Origin: Helicobacter bilis ATCC 51630
Lineage (GTDB): Bacteria; Campylobacterota; Campylobacteria; Campylobacterales; Helicobacteraceae
Direction: 5' to 3'
Assembly: GCF_000686565.1 (NCBI RefSeq)
Contig: NZ_JMKW01000017.1
Coordinates: forward strand, 1-46,575
Length of the DNA stretch: 46,575 nt
Positions 46,046 to 46,575 of the stretch are shown here, piece after piece. The stretch's first letter is position 1. Each line of letters opens with the position of its first letter. Under the pieces are notes generated by a model. It saw only the letters and a program-made list of their open reading frames with translations, had not been told where the DNA came from and made no database searches. The position numbers and the translations under genes were made by a program.

Positions 46046-46575
46046 CTAACACACTAATATCTCTAAATCTCTAAAGTATTCTTTCATCACAAACTTATCT
46101 TGACTTTTATCATTAACATAGTCCTTATTCTCAACTTCTACTAAGGCTTTTAACCTTACATTATACGAGCCTTCTTTGCTGAATGATTTGAGTATATTAT
46201 CCTTTTGACTACTCTTACCATTTGATTGCTAACCTTGCCATCACCAAAATCCCATTCAACTTCTACTAACTCAATAGAAGTAACAATATGAAATCCTATC
46301 ACTTCATCAATAGCTATCACACTTTTAGTAGCATATATCTCTAAAATAGTCGTATCAAAGTCTGTATAAAATCCGTTATTTGCACCTTTTTCCACTCATC
46401 TGTATAATCACTGATTGGAGCTTCACCTATTGCTTTAAGTGCATTAACGGTAGTTTGCTGCATATCATAGCTTTTGAGTAAGTCTGGTTTATTTGCATTT
46501 GATAGGACATTTTGATAGCTATTACTGATTGATGTTTTTTGGCAATTTGCTTTATTTATCTGTGCATTATCATTG
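46046..46575 (-). pseudogene. Frame-broken gene with a PKD-like domain, runs off the window
   Basis: Three minus-strand frames read as one protein: 46575 down to about 46390 (NDNAQINKANCQKTS to PISDYTDEW), 46156-46395 (ANNGFYTDFDTTILEIYA to VEVEWDFGDGKVSNQ), and about 46190-46046 (SFSKEGSYNVRLKALVEVE to the stop). WDFGDG followed by FSKEGSYNVRLKA is the signature of a PKD immunoglobulin-like repeat of surface or secreted proteins. The first break lies at an A5 run (46387-46391), the second near 46190-46200; single-base changes repair both. The N-terminus is outside the window. Confidence 0.6.

Overview
The window is AT-rich and reads as a chromosome segment of a Helicobacter species, probably an enterohepatic one; the species cannot be fixed from the sequence. 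Reasons: the gene order ndk-yceD-rpmF-plsX-fabH and thrB-ylxR-infB, which I know from H. pylori; a TrpC-TrpF fusion; a WCPDC thioredoxin; a Hof-type porin; TATAAT -10 boxes; and poly-G tracts in surface-modification genes. Most of the window is housekeeping. I see no transposase, integrase, phage gene or CRISPR array.

Layout. 0-9.3 kb: tail of a MORN/YwqK-like protein, azlC without a visible azlD, lnt, an orphan [NiFe]-hydrogenase small-subunit-like gene, ribD and glyS. 9.3-14.5 kb: a transglycosylase-like gene followed by copA, then a poly-G-switched FkbM methyltransferase and a 0.5 kb non-coding patch with a G12 tract. 14.5-22 kb (minus strand): dprA, leuS and an Mla-type lipid transport operon (lipoprotein, MCE protein, ATPase, permease) with a frameshifted dgkA directly upstream. 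22-26.5 kb: a second poly-G-switched gene (glycosyltransferase-like), a small membrane protein, thioredoxin and trpCF. 26.6-30.8 kb: ndk, yceD, rpmF, plsX, fabH, rplU, rpmA, tRNA-Asn. 30.8-33.3 kb: a TIGR02757 gene, then a decayed accessory patch with several frame-broken genes and two poly-G tracts. 33.3-38 kb: infB, ylxR, thrB and a membrane protein. 38-46.6 kb: another broken gene, a DUF455 protein, a DHH phosphoesterase, a NYN-domain protein, a cysteine-binding-type lipoprotein, a porin, panC, and a frame-broken PKD-like gene running off the end.

The striking feature is repeat DNA carried in frame inside essential enzymes. An approximately 160 bp element occurs in the same reading frame in the linkers of both copA and trpCF; its stem arms differ between copies but stay complementary. 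A second inverted-repeat element, encoding CHVERSETSK, lies in lnt and twice in copA, with a diverged relative between genes. panC carries seven 36 bp tandem repeats as an insert. The whole window is saturated with the word AGATTCT/AGAATCT, which makes up much of these linkers. This resembles the palindromic elements known inside Rickettsia genes and is the most promising novelty here.

A second theme is switching and decay: G9 (FkbM, off), G12 (glycosyltransferase, on), two more G12 tracts, a T8 frameshift in dgkA, and clusters of genes broken by single-base indels. Some of these indels could be sequencing errors.
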